Notes: generated by a model from the sequence alone, not told the origin. A DNA stretch of 64,000 nt from Flavobacterium sp. (GCA_018401995.1 JAGYJR010000003.1:1-64000), one strand, 5' to 3'. Counted from the first letter of the stretch, positions 31,502 to 43,409 are shown. A program made the numbers and translations.

Positions 31502-33397
31502 ATGAGACTAGTTAAGATTGTATTTTTAGTTTTCGCCTTGTGGAGTTCGTTTTTAGTAAGCGCACAAAACAATGAGAAACATACTGTGAAAAAAGGAGAA
31601 ACCGTGTTTTCGATTGCTAAGCAATACCAAATCACACCTTTTGATATTTATCGTTTGAATCCAGACGCTAAAAATGGTATTCAAGAAAATACAGTATTGT
31701 TGCTTCCTCAAAAATCAACCGCTACTAAGCAAGTAAAAGAAGAAGTTACAACACATGTTGTGGCTCCAAAAGAAACTTTGTTTAGTTTGGCTAAACAATA
31801 TGAGGTTTCTGTTGCCGATTTGAAAGAATGGAATCCAAGTTTAGCCAAAAACGGATTAAAAATTGGGGAAGAAATTATCGTTAGAAAAGATGAAATAATT
31901 CAAGAAACCGGTTATGTTGAAGTAGCCGCTGTAAAAAGTAAGACAGAAACCTTTTCTTATAAAGTGCTTCCACAGGAAACCAAATACGGAATAGCAAAAA
32001 AATTCAACATTACGATTGAAGAATTAGAAAAAGCCAATCCGCAAATCAAAGAATCGTTGAGTGAAGGTGAAATTCTTACCATCAAACGTGCCGTTGTAAA
32101 AGAAGTGACCAAAGTTAACGATCAAGAAAATTTATATACGGTAAAACCGCAAGAAACGCTATTCGGACTTTCTAAAGAATTGAATCTTTCTCAAGACGAA
32201 TTAATCCGATTGAATCCTGAATTACAAGACGGTTTGAAAGAAGGAATGGTTTTGAAATTACCAAAGCGCGTAACTTCAAGCGGATTTACTTTATCTAATA
32301 AACCTTTGGCAGATTTAACCAAATCGGTGAACAAAAGTCAGACTAAAAATTTGGTATTGCTGTTGCCATTAGGGTTAAATAAAATGCAATCAGATTCTAC
32401 AAAAACGCAAACGGATTATTTAAAAACAAATAAGTTTTTGAACATGACCCTAGATTATTATGCTGGAACTATGATGGCAATTGATTCCGCAAAAGTGTTG
32501 GGATTACCAGTAAACGTGAAAATTTTAGATATTGAAAGCACCAAAAACACTTCAAATGTAGCGGCTGTGATTGCTAAAAACGATTTTTCTTCGGTTTCGG
32601 CTGTAATTGGTCCTTTTCAAACTTCACATGCTGAAACGGCAGCACAATTACTTTCCAAATACAACACGCCAGTGATTTCTCCTTTGTCAAAAGAAGTTGG
32701 AAAAGCATTGCCTAATTTATTTTATTCCGTTCCTTCGCAAAAACACATTACCCAAATGTTATTTACCCATTTTGAAAAAAATAATGGTAATGTAATTGCA
32801 ATTATCAGTACTAAAAAAGGCAGTTCAAAAGATCATATCAGTACCAATTATCCAAACGCAAAATTTGCTTCATACAATGAAAAAGGTCTTTTAGATTACG
32901 AATATTTGCGAACACTTTTCGTGAAAGGACAGAAGAATTTCGTGGTTTTAGATTCGGAAAATAGAGGATTTGTATTGAATGTGACCAACCATTTAATAAA
33001 ATTAAAATCAGAATTTGATTTGCAATTAGCGGTATTGGAATTATATGATACGTTAGATTTTGAAGAAATTCCAATTACGAATTTAACCGAATTGAACATG
33101 TTGTTTCCTTCTACCAAAAAAGAAGTGAATACACCAGAAGGTTTTATTTTTGAGAGTAAATTTAAAAAAGCAAACCGCGTTTCTTCTAATTCAATTGTAA
33201 ACAGAGGTTTTGATGTAACTTTCGATACCTTATTACGCATTTGCCAAGAAGACGGATTTACTATCACTACAACCAAGTTCAGAACCGAACACGTAGAAAG
33301 TAGTTTTGATTATGCCAATGAAAATGGAGCAAATGTAAACACAGCAGGATATTTACTGTATTACGATACCGATTTAACGATTAAACAAGTACAATAA
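31502..33397 (+). CDS. LysM-repeat protein fused to a periplasmic-binding-protein-like domain
   Basis: This 631-aa exported protein has a signal peptide (IVFLVFALWSSFLVSAQ). Four LysM-type modules follow: HTVKKGETVFSIAKQYQITP, THVVAPKETLFSLAKQYEVS, SYKVLPQETKYGIAKKFNIT and YTVKPQETLFGLSKELNLS. After about residue 280 the sequence changes to a type-1 periplasmic-binding fold (IGPFQTSHAETAAQLLSKYN; VISPLSKEVGKALPNLFYSV). LysM modules bind peptidoglycan, while the C-terminal domain may bind a small ligand or a partner, as in LpoA-like regulators. The next gene (osmC) overlaps by one base (TAATG). Confidence 0.9.
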   Translation: MRLVKIVFLVFALWSSFLVSAQNNEKHTVKKGETVFSIAKQYQITPFDIYRLNPDAKNGIQENTVLLLPQKSTATKQVKEEVTTHVVAPKETLFSLAKQYEVSVADLKEWNPSLAKNGLKIGEEIIVRKDEIIQETGYVEVAAVKSKTETFSYKVLPQETKYGIAKKFNITIEELEKANPQIKESLSEGEILTIKRAVVKEVTKVNDQENLYTVKPQETLFGLSKELNLSQDELIRLNPELQDGLKEGMVLKLPKRVTSSGFTLSNKPLADLTKSVNKSQTKNLVLLLPLGLNKMQSDSTKTQTDYLKTNKFLNMTLDYYAGTMMAIDSAKVLGLPVNVKILDIESTKNTSNVAAVIAKNDFSSVSAVIGPFQTSHAETAAQLLSKYNTPVISPLSKEVGKALPNLFYSVPSQKHITQMLFTHFEKNNGNVIAIISTKKGSSKDHISTNYPNAKFASYNEKGLLDYEYLRTLFVKGQKNFVVLDSENRGFVLNVTNHLIKLKSEFDLQLAVLELYDTLDFEEIPITNLTELNMLFPSTKKEVNTPEGFIFESKFKKANRVSSNSIVNRGFDVTFDTLLRICQEDGFTITTTKFRTEHVESSFDYANENGANVNTAGYLLYYDTDLTIKQVQ

Positions 33398-33801
33398 TGG
33401 CAACTTCAAATATTACATATGTTGGTGATTTAAGAACAGTTTGTATTCATTTACAATCTGGAACACAGATATTAACTGATGCTCCAACAGATAATCATGG
33501 AAAAGGAGAAGCATTTTCTCCAACAGATTTAGTAGCTACGGCTTTAGGTAGTTGTATGGTTTCAATAATGGGAATAAAATCTAAAGATTTGGATGTTGAT
33601 TTAAAAGATTCAACGGTTTCTATTACTAAAGTTATGCAATCTGAACCGCGTAAAATTGCAAAAATTGAAGTTATTCTAAATATGTCTATTGAAACTTCTG
33701 AAAAAAACAAGACCATTTTAGAAAGAGCCGCAATGACTTGTCCAGTTTTATTAAGCTTGCATCCAGATATTGAAAAGGATGTTGTTTTTAATTGGAAGTA
33801 A
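33397..33801 (+). CDS. OsmC family peroxidase-like protein
   Basis: This 134-aa protein has the two conserved cysteines of OsmC/Ohr proteins, Cys53 in ATALGSCMVSIMG and Cys115 in AAMTCPVLLSLHPD. These form the peroxidatic/resolving pair that reduces organic hydroperoxides. The length is typical of the YhfA-like branch. The start overlaps the LysM gene stop by one base, showing co-translation, which is an unusual partner for OsmC. Confidence 0.92.
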   Translation: MATSNITYVGDLRTVCIHLQSGTQILTDAPTDNHGKGEAFSPTDLVATALGSCMVSIMGIKSKDLDVDLKDSTVSITKVMQSEPRKIAKIEVILNMSIETSEKNKTILERAAMTCPVLLSLHPDIEKDVVFNWK

Positions 33802-33868
33802 TTAAATTGAATTTTATCCACAATCTTGTCATTCCGAAGGAATCTTTTTTAATTCAAATTTAAATACA

Positions 33869-34594
33869 ATGAAGTTTTTCGTTTTTTCATTACTAGTTTT
33901 ATTCTATTCATGTAAAAATAATGAAAAGAAACAATACGAGTTAAATGAAGAATTAGTAAAAGAAGTTAAAGAAAAAAAATATATTGAGAATTATCCATTA
34001 TTAGTAGATACTTTAACTATTAATGAAGAAAAATTTATCGTAATTCAAAATGACCCGAGAGATGAAGAAAGGATGGATCTTTTGATTCTCAACTCAAAAA
34101 GAGATACAATTTATATTCATGATGGATTTGCCTCAAATGGTTTTGAATTTGAAGATTTTGATAAGAATGGTATTCTTGATATTAGATTACAACATATTAC
34201 CAATGTTGGAGGTATTAGTGAATTGGTTTTTTATGATTTGGATAATAAAGGATTTAAACCCGTTAAAGATTTCGAGAATTTTCCTAGTCCAAAAAAAATA
34301 GAAGGAACAAAATTTTATTACTCATATCATAGAAGTGGTTGTTCTGATTCTAATTGGGATAGTGATTTATTTTATATAGAAGATTACAAATGTTTTAAAA
34401 TAGGTAATATATCTGGTAGAGGTTGTGTTGGTGAAAAAAGAAATGGAATTTTTATCAATAAAATTTTAAATGACAAAGAAGTCGAAATTAATTGGATAAA
34501 ACGTGATACAGGTTATTACGAAGATAAATGGGAATTTATTGAAAATTATTGGACTAAAAATCATCTGAAATTTATTAAAAAATCTAACCTCTAA
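33869..34594 (+). CDS. Hypothetical lipoprotein with an EF/VCBS-like Asp motif
   Basis: This 241-aa protein has a lipoprotein signal (KFFVFSLLVLFYSCKNNEKK). Near residue 95 it contains FEFEDFDKNGILDIRLQH, a DxDxNG-type calcium-binding loop as seen in VCBS and XAC2610-type proteins. It also contains a Cys pair region (RSGCSDSNWDSDLFYIEDYK ... ISGRGCVGE). It probably sits in the outer membrane. No partner genes suggest a role. Confidence 0.75.
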   Translation: MKFFVFSLLVLFYSCKNNEKKQYELNEELVKEVKEKKYIENYPLLVDTLTINEEKFIVIQNDPRDEERMDLLILNSKRDTIYIHDGFASNGFEFEDFDKNGILDIRLQHITNVGGISELVFYDLDNKGFKPVKDFENFPSPKKIEGTKFYYSYHRSGCSDSNWDSDLFYIEDYKCFKIGNISGRGCVGEKRNGIFINKILNDKEVEINWIKRDTGYYEDKWEFIENYWTKNHLKFIKKSNL

Positions 34595-34623
34595 TTTCTA
34601 TCTTCTATCCTCTCAAAAAAAAA

Positions 34624-34839
34624 ATGACTAACCACGAACTCCTCATCAAACTCGCACACACTAAAATGCCTTTTGGTAAATACGAAGGCTATTACTTAAT
34701 TGACCTTCCGGAGTATTATGTGGTTTGGTATGCCAATAAAGGTTTTCCAAAAGGGCAATTGGGCGAACAATTAAAATTGGTCCACGAACTCAAGCTAAAC
34801 GGCTTAGAAGAACTGGTTCGAAATATTAAAAAATTCTAA
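34624..34839 (+). CDS. DUF3820 family protein
   Basis: This 71-aa protein has the DUF3820 pattern: KMPFGKYEGYYLIDLPEYYV, then WYANKGFPKGQLGEQLKLVH. The family is widespread and without established function; the fold resembles small modules found next to exonuclease domains. It is cytoplasmic, with no signal peptide. Its stop overlaps that of the convergent minus-strand lipoprotein gene by 4 bp. Confidence 0.85.
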   Translation: MTNHELLIKLAHTKMPFGKYEGYYLIDLPEYYVVWYANKGFPKGQLGEQLKLVHELKLNGLEELVRNIKKF

Positions 34840-35684
34840 TAATATAAATACTTTCTTTTTATTATTTGTAAATTTTCGCTATATGGTGAGTTGTAAATTT
34901 GTTCTGTCCAATTCTTATTAACATCTTCATATTTATAATTGAAAAATGTCGTGTCTTTTTTACTTAAACTACTGTAGATTTTTGTCCAATTGCTATTTTT
35001 GTCATATTCATAATTATATTTTGTAACAATCTCTAAAATTCTAGTAGAATCATTTTCTTTATTATCCATTTTCATGAATTGAATATTTATTTTTTTTGTC
35101 ATTAAATTTTTTCTGTTGTATTTGAAAAAAGTTTTATGTTCTAATATGTTTTCATAATTGTAAAATAGTTTTTCGATTTCTCTCTTTTTTTTATCAAGAA
35201 TCTTAACTGTTTTAGATATCATTTTACCAAATTTGTTAAATCTTATCTCAGTAACACTATCTTTTGAATAGGTGTAAATATATTTAAAGCGATATTTGTT
35301 GAATTCAAATTCGGTTTTTTCAATTAAGTTGTTGTTTTTGTCGTATTTATTTATTGTTTCGAAGACTAACTTTTCATTTTCAAAACATTTCCAATTTGTC
35401 AAATTGTAGACAGAATCATATTTGTAGAGTTCAACATAATTTCTGTTTTTTGAAATAATCTTTAAATTGATTTTAAAACCATCTTTATTAAAGTTAGTAT
35501 AATAAACATTTCCACGAAATACAGTATCATTATTTTTTTTATTTACATCAAAAGTTCTTTCAATAATGGTTTTTACATTTCCTTTTATATTTTCTTTAGA
35601 TAAATCATTTTCCTTTTTTTCCTCACAAGAAAACAATATTAAAGTGGTTAAAATAATGATTACTATGTTGTTTAAATTATTCAC
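34836..35684 (-). CDS. Hypothetical lipoprotein with YD/RHS-like strands
   Basis: This 282-aa protein has a lipoprotein signal (NIVIIILTTLILFSCEEKKE). Its tandem beta-hairpin elements resemble short YD-type repeats (ETINKYDKNNNLIEKTEFEF; VTKYNYEYDKNSNWTKIYSS). Similar small lipoproteins are common and variable in Flavobacteria. Base composition is very AT-rich. No function is assigned. Confidence 0.72.
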   Translation of the reverse strand: MNNLNNIVIIILTTLILFSCEEKKENDLSKENIKGNVKTIIERTFDVNKKNNDTVFRGNVYYTNFNKDGFKINLKIISKNRNYVELYKYDSVYNLTNWKCFENEKLVFETINKYDKNNNLIEKTEFEFNKYRFKYIYTYSKDSVTEIRFNKFGKMISKTVKILDKKKREIEKLFYNYENILEHKTFFKYNRKNLMTKKINIQFMKMDNKENDSTRILEIVTKYNYEYDKNSNWTKIYSSLSKKDTTFFNYKYEDVNKNWTEQIYNSPYSENLQIIKRKYLYY

Positions 35685-35799
35685 TGTTATTTTTAATAAA
35701 TTTATTTGTAAACTTAATATTTTTTTCTTGTTTAATATAAAATTTAGTACAGATTAATAAATCATAAATAACTATTTTTCAAATTGGCACATTGACTAA

Positions 35800-37485
<1,686 letters not shown>

Positions 37486-37527
37486 ACTGTTCATAAAATA
37501 AACTGAACACTGAACACTAATAAGTAG

Positions 37528-39423
37528 ATGGAAGAAAAGAAATTAGACCTTAATTCGATTATTGGATTTGTATTAATCTCAGGATTATTAATTTGGATGT
37601 TGTATTCCAATGCACCAACTCCAGAAGAATTAGAAGCCGAAAAAGCCAAAAAAGAACAAGTAGAAAAAGCCAAAGAAGAAGAACCTGCAAAAGTTGTATC
37701 ATCTTCAACTTCTGCTGAAATTGTAGCTGTAGATTCATTGAAACAAAATGCATTACAAGCGCAATTGGGCGCTTTTGCATACTCAGCTTCTTTACCAACA
37801 GCTACTGATGAGGTTACTGAATTAAACAACGGTTTATTAACTTTAAAAATTGCTAATAAAGGCGGTTATATTGTTTCGGCAATTGTAAATGATTTTGAAC
37901 AATTCGAAAAAGGTTCTGGTAAATCTATCGAACTAATTAAAGATAACAATGCTAAGTTCAACTTGACTTTAAATACGAAAGACAATAGAACTTTGGAAAC
38001 CAAAGACTTGTATTTTGAACCAACTTTAACCAAAGAAGGTGAAAATCAAGTATTAACCATGCGTTTGAAAGCAAGCGAAACCCAATTTTTGGAATATCGC
38101 TATGTTATGAAACCAAACGAATACATGTTGGATTTTGCTATTCGTTCGCAAGGATTAAATTCGATTGTGAACAGTGAAAAACCAATTGGTTTAGATTGGC
38201 AAATGAAAACTTTTAGAAATGAAAAAAGTGTGGTTTACGAAAACCGTTATACCGATATTCATTTTGAACACAAAGACGGAAAAACAGATTATTTAAGCGT
38301 TAATGGCGAAGATGATGAGGTTTTAGAAAACGCAACTTATATCGCTTATCACCAATTTTTCTTTACTTCAATTTTATTAACAGATACGCCATTTAAAACA
38401 GTAAGTTTAAAATCAGAAAACTTAGTTAAAGATGAAACTGTTGATACTTTGTATACCAAAAACATGGCTGCTTTTATTCCTTTGGAATTTAAAAACGGGG
38501 AATTAAATTATAACATGAATTGGTATTATGGGCCAACAAAATATAAAGTTCTTAATGATTACAATCGTAATTTAGACGATATACTTCCTTTAGGTTGGGG
38601 AATTTTTGGTTGGATAAACCGTTATGTATTTATTCCTGTTTTCGGCTTTATCTCAGGTTTTTTACCATATGGAATTGCTATTATTGTATTTACAATTTTG
38701 GTTCGTATTGTAATGTCTCCAATTACGTATAAGTCGTATTTGTCACAAGCTAAGATGAAGGTTTTACGACCAGAAATTGCAGCATTGAACGAAAAGTACA
38801 AAGACAACCCAATGAAGAAACAACAAGAAACGATGAAGTTGTATTCAACAGCAGGTGTAAATCCTATGGCAGGATGTATTCCAGCAGTAATGCAAATTCC
38901 AATTTTCTATGCGTTGTTCCAATTCTTCCCATCGGTATTTGATTTGCGTCAAAAATCGTTCTTATGGGCAGACGATTTATCTTCGTATGATAATATTTAC
39001 CAATTGCCATTTACGATTCCATTTTATGGTGATCACGTGAGTTTATTCCCGATTTTAGCTTCTGTTGCTATTTTCTTTTATATGAAAATGACAACGGGTG
39101 ACCAAGCGATGAGTACACCACCTCAAGAAGGAATGCCAGATATGGGGAAAATCATGAAAGTGATGATTTATATTTCGCCATTGATGATGTTATTTTTCTT
39201 TAATAATTATGCTTCTGGATTAAGTTTGTATTATTTTGTATCAAACTTAATCACCATTGGTATTATGTTAGTGATTAAAAATTACATCGTTAAAGAAGAT
39301 AAAATTTTAGCAAAAATTGAATCGAATAAATCAAACCCCAAAAAGGAAAGTAAATTCCAAAGAAAAATGCGTGAAATGATGGAGCAAGCAGAAGCTCAAA
39401 AAGCCGCACAAAAGAAAAAATAA
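37528..39423 (+). CDS. yidC: Membrane protein insertase YidC
   Basis: This 631-aa protein inserts and folds inner-membrane proteins, alone or with Sec. It has an N-terminal TM (IIGFVLISGLLIWMLY), a large periplasmic beta-sandwich domain, and the conserved five-TM core with ITYKSYLSQAKMKVLRPEIA, NPMAGCIPAVMQIPIFYALF and LFPILASVAIFFYMKM. A basic C-terminal tail (KESKFQRKMREMMEQ...) may contact ribosomes. It is downstream of pyrG and ended by a terminator. Confidence 0.97.
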   Translation: MEEKKLDLNSIIGFVLISGLLIWMLYSNAPTPEELEAEKAKKEQVEKAKEEEPAKVVSSSTSAEIVAVDSLKQNALQAQLGAFAYSASLPTATDEVTELNNGLLTLKIANKGGYIVSAIVNDFEQFEKGSGKSIELIKDNNAKFNLTLNTKDNRTLETKDLYFEPTLTKEGENQVLTMRLKASETQFLEYRYVMKPNEYMLDFAIRSQGLNSIVNSEKPIGLDWQMKTFRNEKSVVYENRYTDIHFEHKDGKTDYLSVNGEDDEVLENATYIAYHQFFFTSILLTDTPFKTVSLKSENLVKDETVDTLYTKNMAAFIPLEFKNGELNYNMNWYYGPTKYKVLNDYNRNLDDILPLGWGIFGWINRYVFIPVFGFISGFLPYGIAIIVFTILVRIVMSPITYKSYLSQAKMKVLRPEIAALNEKYKDNPMKKQQETMKLYSTAGVNPMAGCIPAVMQIPIFYALFQFFPSVFDLRQKSFLWADDLSSYDNIYQLPFTIPFYGDHVSLFPILASVAIFFYMKMTTGDQAMSTPPQEGMPDMGKIMKVMIYISPLMMLFFFNNYASGLSLYYFVSNLITIGIMLVIKNYIVKEDKILAKIESNKSNPKKESKFQRKMREMMEQAEAQKAAQKKK

Positions 39424-39441
39424 TTTTAAATAAATAATAGT

Positions 39442-39475
39442 AAACCCCATCTGCACAAGTTGGGGTTTCTTTTTA
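39442..39475 (+). terminator. Terminator after yidC
   Basis: The stem AAACCCCA / TGGGGTTT is followed by CTTTTT. Confidence 0.85.
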
Positions 39476-39481
39476 GTATAT

Positions 39482-40285
39482 ATGAAGATTTCAATCATTG
39501 GTTTTGGCAATATGGGGCAAACCTATGCCAATAGTTTTTTAAGTTCAGGATTTGTACAAGCAGATAGTATTTTGGTTCTCAATAAAACTGAAGTAGAGAA
39601 AAAGAAAGTTTTTGGTATTCCAAAAGAGAATTATTTTTTAGTTCCCAATGCTACATTTTTTGAATCAGATATTATCATAATTGCAGTTAAACCTCAAGAT
39701 TTTTATGAATTAGCAATGACTATTCAGCCTTTTCTTTCTACCGAACATATTGTGTTATCAGTAATGGCTGGAATTTCTATAGCTACAATTGAAGAACAAT
39801 TGGGAATTACCAAAATTGTACGTTCAATGCCAAATATTCCAACACAAATTGGAGAAGGAATGACTGTTTTTTGTGCATCTCAAACCGTTGATAGAAAGGA
39901 ATTATTCATTGTCCAAAATCTTATCAATACTACAGGAAAATCCATTTATGTTGAACAAGAATCGATGTTGAATGCGGCAACAGCCATTTCAGGAAGCGGA
40001 CCTGCTTACGTGTTTTATTTCATGCAGGCTATGATTGAATCGGCAATTCAATTGGGTTTTTCACCTTCTGAAGCAGAGTTTTTGGTAAATCAAACATTTG
40101 CTGGTTCTGTACAATTGCAAAAAAGAAGTAAAATTGGGAATGAAGAATGGATTGAAAAAGTAGCTTCCAAAGGAGGAACAACAGAAGCTGCATTGGAAGT
40201 ATTTAGTAATTGGAATATGAAATCAATTATCGATACAGCTTTAAAATCAGCCAATGAAAGAGCCATTGCATTAGGGAAAAAATAA
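39482..40285 (+). CDS. proC: Pyrroline-5-carboxylate reductase
   Basis: This 267-aa enzyme makes proline from pyrroline-5-carboxylate with NAD(P)H. The Rossmann motif is KISIIGFGNMGQTYANSF. The family signature is ISGSGPAYVFYFMQAMIESA near residue 165, and the C-terminal dimer region has KVASKGGTTEAALEVF. The gene stands alone, 58 bp after yidC and beyond its terminator. Confidence 0.96.
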   Translation: MKISIIGFGNMGQTYANSFLSSGFVQADSILVLNKTEVEKKKVFGIPKENYFLVPNATFFESDIIIIAVKPQDFYELAMTIQPFLSTEHIVLSVMAGISIATIEEQLGITKIVRSMPNIPTQIGEGMTVFCASQTVDRKELFIVQNLINTTGKSIYVEQESMLNAATAISGSGPAYVFYFMQAMIESAIQLGFSPSEAEFLVNQTFAGSVQLQKRSKIGNEEWIEKVASKGGTTEAALEVFSNWNMKSIIDTALKSANERAIALGKK

Positions 40286-40286
40286 A

Positions 40287-40308
40287 AAGCACCGATTTCT
40301 CGATGCTT
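40287..40308. terminator. Hairpin terminator between proC and the FAS1 gene
   Basis: AAGCATCGA / TCGGTGCTT on the minus strand (one U-G pair) is followed by TTTATTTTTT. It suits the minus-strand FAS1 gene best but may also stop proC transcripts. Confidence 0.7.
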
Positions 40309-40333
40309 CTTACTTTTCATAGCAATTTTAATA

Positions 40334-41296
40334 TTATAGTTCAGGAAGAATTACATTATTCAGAACATGAATAACTCCATTTGAAGCCTGAACATCAAAA
40401 CCAACAATTTCGGTTTCTCTTCCAGCTTCGTCTGTAATTGTTGTTCCATTAACAGTAAAAGTTCCTGTCTCAAATGTTGTTATTGGTCCAGCAGGAATAC
40501 CGGTTGAAAGAACATTAGCTCCTGCAACTACATGGTAAGTTAAAACAGCAGTAACTTGAGCTGAAGTTAAACTACCTAATGTTCCTGGATTCTGAGATTC
40601 AAAAGTTGTAAATGCGTCATTGTTTGGAGCAAAAACGGTGAATGGTGAACTTGCTGTGCCATCTAAAGTTGAAACAAGATCTTGTTGTGAAAGTAATCCA
40701 ACTAAAGTACTAAAACCTGGATTTGCAGCTGCGTGAGTAACAACTGTTGGTAAACCAATTACAGCGTCAACAACGTGGATTATACCATTTGTTGCAACTA
40801 AATTAGCAGTTGTAACACTAGCAACTCCATTTAAACGTAATGAAACACCATTAGTTGCAAATATACCTGAACTTCTATTAACAAACATACTTAATGTGTT
40901 AGTTTCAGAAGCACTTCCCGTAGCTAAAGTTTTGATGTAGCCAGTAGATAAACTTGAAGATGGATTGTTACCGTTTACAACATGGTTTAATAAAACTTGT
41001 CTTAATACATCAACAGGAATATCCTCTAAAGATGTAAAGCCATTGTCAGCCAAAAATGCATCGAAAGCAGCATTTGTTGGAGCAAATACAGTAAACGGGC
41101 CATTTTGGTCTAATGTTTGTACTAGATCTGCTCGGTCTAGTGCAGCAACCAATGTGGTGAAATTTGGATTTCTAGATGCAATTGCGGCGATAGTGTTACT
41201 CTCTTGAGCTACATTGTCATCATCTGAACATGAAAACATTACTGCAGAAGTTGCTACTAGTAATGTTAATTTGATTAATTTTGCAAAGTTTTTCAT
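40334..41296 (-). CDS. Fasciclin (FAS1) domain lipoprotein
   Basis: This 320-aa protein has a lipoprotein signal (LTLLVATSAVMFSCSDDDN). Its two FAS1 domains each carry the H1 and H2 signatures: GPFTVFAPTNAAFDAFL and NGIIHVVDAVIGLP in the first, SPFTVFAPNNDAFTTF and NGVIHVLNNVILPEL in the second. FAS1 domains mediate adhesion. The DDD after the lipid-modified Cys fits the Flavobacterial signal for surface display, so an outer-surface adhesin is plausible. Confidence 0.93.
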   Translation of the reverse strand: MKNFAKLIKLTLLVATSAVMFSCSDDDNVAQESNTIAAIASRNPNFTTLVAALDRADLVQTLDQNGPFTVFAPTNAAFDAFLADNGFTSLEDIPVDVLRQVLLNHVVNGNNPSSSLSTGYIKTLATGSASETNTLSMFVNRSSGIFATNGVSLRLNGVASVTTANLVATNGIIHVVDAVIGLPTVVTHAAANPGFSTLVGLLSQQDLVSTLDGTASSPFTVFAPNNDAFTTFESQNPGTLGSLTSAQVTAVLTYHVVAGANVLSTGIPAGPITTFETGTFTVNGTTITDEAGRETEIVGFDVQASNGVIHVLNNVILPEL

Positions 41297-41456
41297 ATTA
41301 GTTATTTTTTTGTTTATTCAAAATTAAAAAACATTAAACAAATAATAAAATTATTCATTGATTAATTTAGTGAAAATGTAAAAGTTTAACTTTATGAAAA
41401 TTTTTGTTTAACGAAATTATCTATTATATAGTACTATTTTTAAAAAAGCCTAACAA

Positions 41457-42212
41457 ATGTTAAAAATTAAGTTGTTTTTTGTTTTATTGAGTATGGTATT
41501 TGTTGCAAATGCTCAGGAAATCAATCAGTTGAATTCAAAAGGGAATCGTGATGGTTTGTGGAAAGGAATACATGAGAAATCAAAACGACCACGTTATGAA
41601 GGTTTTTTTAAAGATGGAAAAGAAACTGGAGTGTTCAAATATTTTGATGATACCAAAGCAGGAACTGTAATTGCCACAAGAGATTTTTCAAAAGGCGATG
41701 GTTCTTGTTATACCACTTTTTTTGATCAAAAAGGCAATAAAGTGAGTGAAGGCGTACTTTTAAATAGATTACCTGAAGGCGAATGGAAATACTATCATTT
41801 TCAAAGTAAAGATATTATGTCTATTGAAAATTATAAGAAAGGACAATTACACGGAACAAAAAAAGTGTTTTATAAAAATGGTACTTTAGCCGAAGTTTCT
41901 AATTATGCCAACGGAAAATTAGACGGTTCCTATAATAAATATGCTGAAAATGGTAATCTATTAGAAGAATCAGGCTACAAAGAAGGCAATTTACATGGTA
42001 TTGTGATTTATTATGATGGAGATAAAAACATTGTTTTTAAAGGAGAATATAAAAACGGTAGAAAAGTGGGATATTGGGAAACGTATGAAAATGGTAAATT
42101 AGTTTCTAAAGAGAAAGTTTCTCGTTTTACAAGAAAAACGTTTAAAATTGAAAAATCTGAAGACGGAAAATTAATTCCTTCAGAACCTAAAACAAAACAC
42201 GAAAAAAAATAA
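41457..42212 (+). CDS. MORN-repeat exported protein (YwqK-like)
   Basis: This 251-aa protein has a signal peptide (LFFVLLSMVFVANA) and about seven MORN-type hairpins of the kind GTLAEVSNYANGKLDGSYNK and NLLEESGYKEGNLHGIVIYY. Databases often name such proteins toxin-antitoxin YwqK family antitoxin, but no toxin is present and the export signal argues against that. Here it lies 9 bp upstream of mnmA and is probably co-transcribed with it. Its function is unknown. Confidence 0.88.
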   Translation: MLKIKLFFVLLSMVFVANAQEINQLNSKGNRDGLWKGIHEKSKRPRYEGFFKDGKETGVFKYFDDTKAGTVIATRDFSKGDGSCYTTFFDQKGNKVSEGVLLNRLPEGEWKYYHFQSKDIMSIENYKKGQLHGTKKVFYKNGTLAEVSNYANGKLDGSYNKYAENGNLLEESGYKEGNLHGIVIYYDGDKNIVFKGEYKNGRKVGYWETYENGKLVSKEKVSRFTRKTFKIEKSEDGKLIPSEPKTKHEKK

Positions 42213-42221
42213 ATAAAATCA

Positions 42222-43409
42222 ATGAAAAGAGTAGTAGTTGGTTTATCTGGTGGAGTTGATTCCAGCGTGGCAGCGTATTTATTAAAGGAACAAGGATACG
42301 AAGTCATTGGCTTATTTATGAAAAATTGGCACGATGACTCGGTAACTATTTCCAATGAATGTCCGTGGTTAGAAGATAGTAACGACGCGCTATTGGTTGC
42401 AGAAAAACTAGGAATTCCTTTCCAAACCGTTGATTTATCCGAACAATACAAAGAGAAAATCGTAGATTATATGTTTCATGAATACGAACAAGGACGAACA
42501 CCAAATCCTGATGTATTATGTAATCGCGAAATAAAGTTCGATGTTTTCATGAAAATCGCACTATCATTAGGTGCAGATTATGTAGCAACTGGACATTACT
42601 GCAGAAGAGGAATTATCGAAGAAAATGGAAATGAAATTTATCAATTATTAGCTGGTAAAGACGGAAATAAAGACCAATCGTATTTTTTGTGCCAATTGTC
42701 GCAAGAGCAACTTTCGAAAGCACTATTTCCAATAGGTGAATTAACTAAACCTGAAGTTCGTGAAATTGCTTCAAAATTAGACTTAATCACAGCTGAAAAG
42801 AAAGATTCTCAAGGCTTATGTTTCATTGGAAAAGTGCGTTTGCCTGAATTTCTCCAACAAAAATTACAACCCAAAGAAGGAATTATAGTTGAAATTCCTG
42901 CAGATGCAGCTATTTATTCGGAAGAAAAACCAAATTTCTCGTCTGAAGAAGAAACTTTTGCTCACGAAGCCAGAAGAATTAATTATTTACAAGTTCCAGG
43001 AAAAGTAGTTGGTAAGCATCAAGGCGCTCACTATTTCACCAAAGGACAAAGAAAAGGATTGAATGTTGGTGGTACCAAAGAAGCATTATTCGTAATAGAA
43101 ACAGATGTGGATAAAAATATCATTTACACAGGCCAAGGCAACAACCATCCCGGACTTTTCAAGAAATCCTTATTCATTAAAAACGATGAAGTACATTGGA
43201 TTAGAGAAGATTTAGCTTTAAAAGTGGGAGAAAAAATGGAAGTAATGGCACGTATTCGTTATCGCCAACCGTTGCAAAAAGCTACTTTGTACCAATTTGA
43301 AACTGGAATGTATGTAGTTTTCAACGAACCACAATCCGCCATAACAGAAGGTCAATTTGTAGCTTGGCATAAAGGCGACGAAATTTTAGGAAGTGGCGTA
43401 ATCGCATAA
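42222..43409 (+). CDS. mnmA: tRNA-specific 2-thiouridylase
   Basis: This 395-aa enzyme thiolates U34 of tRNA-Lys/Glu/Gln using sulfur from a cysteine desulfurase. The PP-loop is [18 protein letters not shown]. Catalytic cysteines are in [12 protein letters not shown] and [30 protein letters not shown] and the C-terminal beta-barrel ([14 protein letters not shown]) are typical. The Bacteroidota form is slightly longer than E. coli MnmA. It is the middle gene of a MORN protein-mnmA-antiporter run with spacings of 9 and 4 bp. Confidence 0.96.
   Translation: MKRVVVGLSGGVDSSVAAYLLKEQGYEVIGLFMKNWHDDSVTISNECPWLEDSNDALLVAEKLGIPFQTVDLSEQYKEKIVDYMFHEYEQGRTPNPDVLCNREIKFDVFMKIALSLGADYVATGHYCRRGIIEENGNEIYQLLAGKDGNKDQSYFLCQLSQEQLSKALFPIGELTKPEVREIASKLDLITAEKKDSQGLCFIGKVRLPEFLQQKLQPKEGIIVEIPADAAIYSEEKPNFSSEEETFAHEARRINYLQVPGKVVGKHQGAHYFTKGQRKGLNVGGTKEALFVIETDVDKNIIYTGQGNNHPGLFKKSLFIKNDEVHWIREDLALKVGEKMEVMARIRYRQPLQKATLYQFETGMYVVFNEPQSAITEGQFVAWHKGDEILGSGVIA

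Noticed and set aside
41457..42212. Antitoxin of a toxin-antitoxin system (YwqK)
   Set aside because: It is an exported MORN-repeat protein coupled to mnmA; no toxin gene is adjacent.
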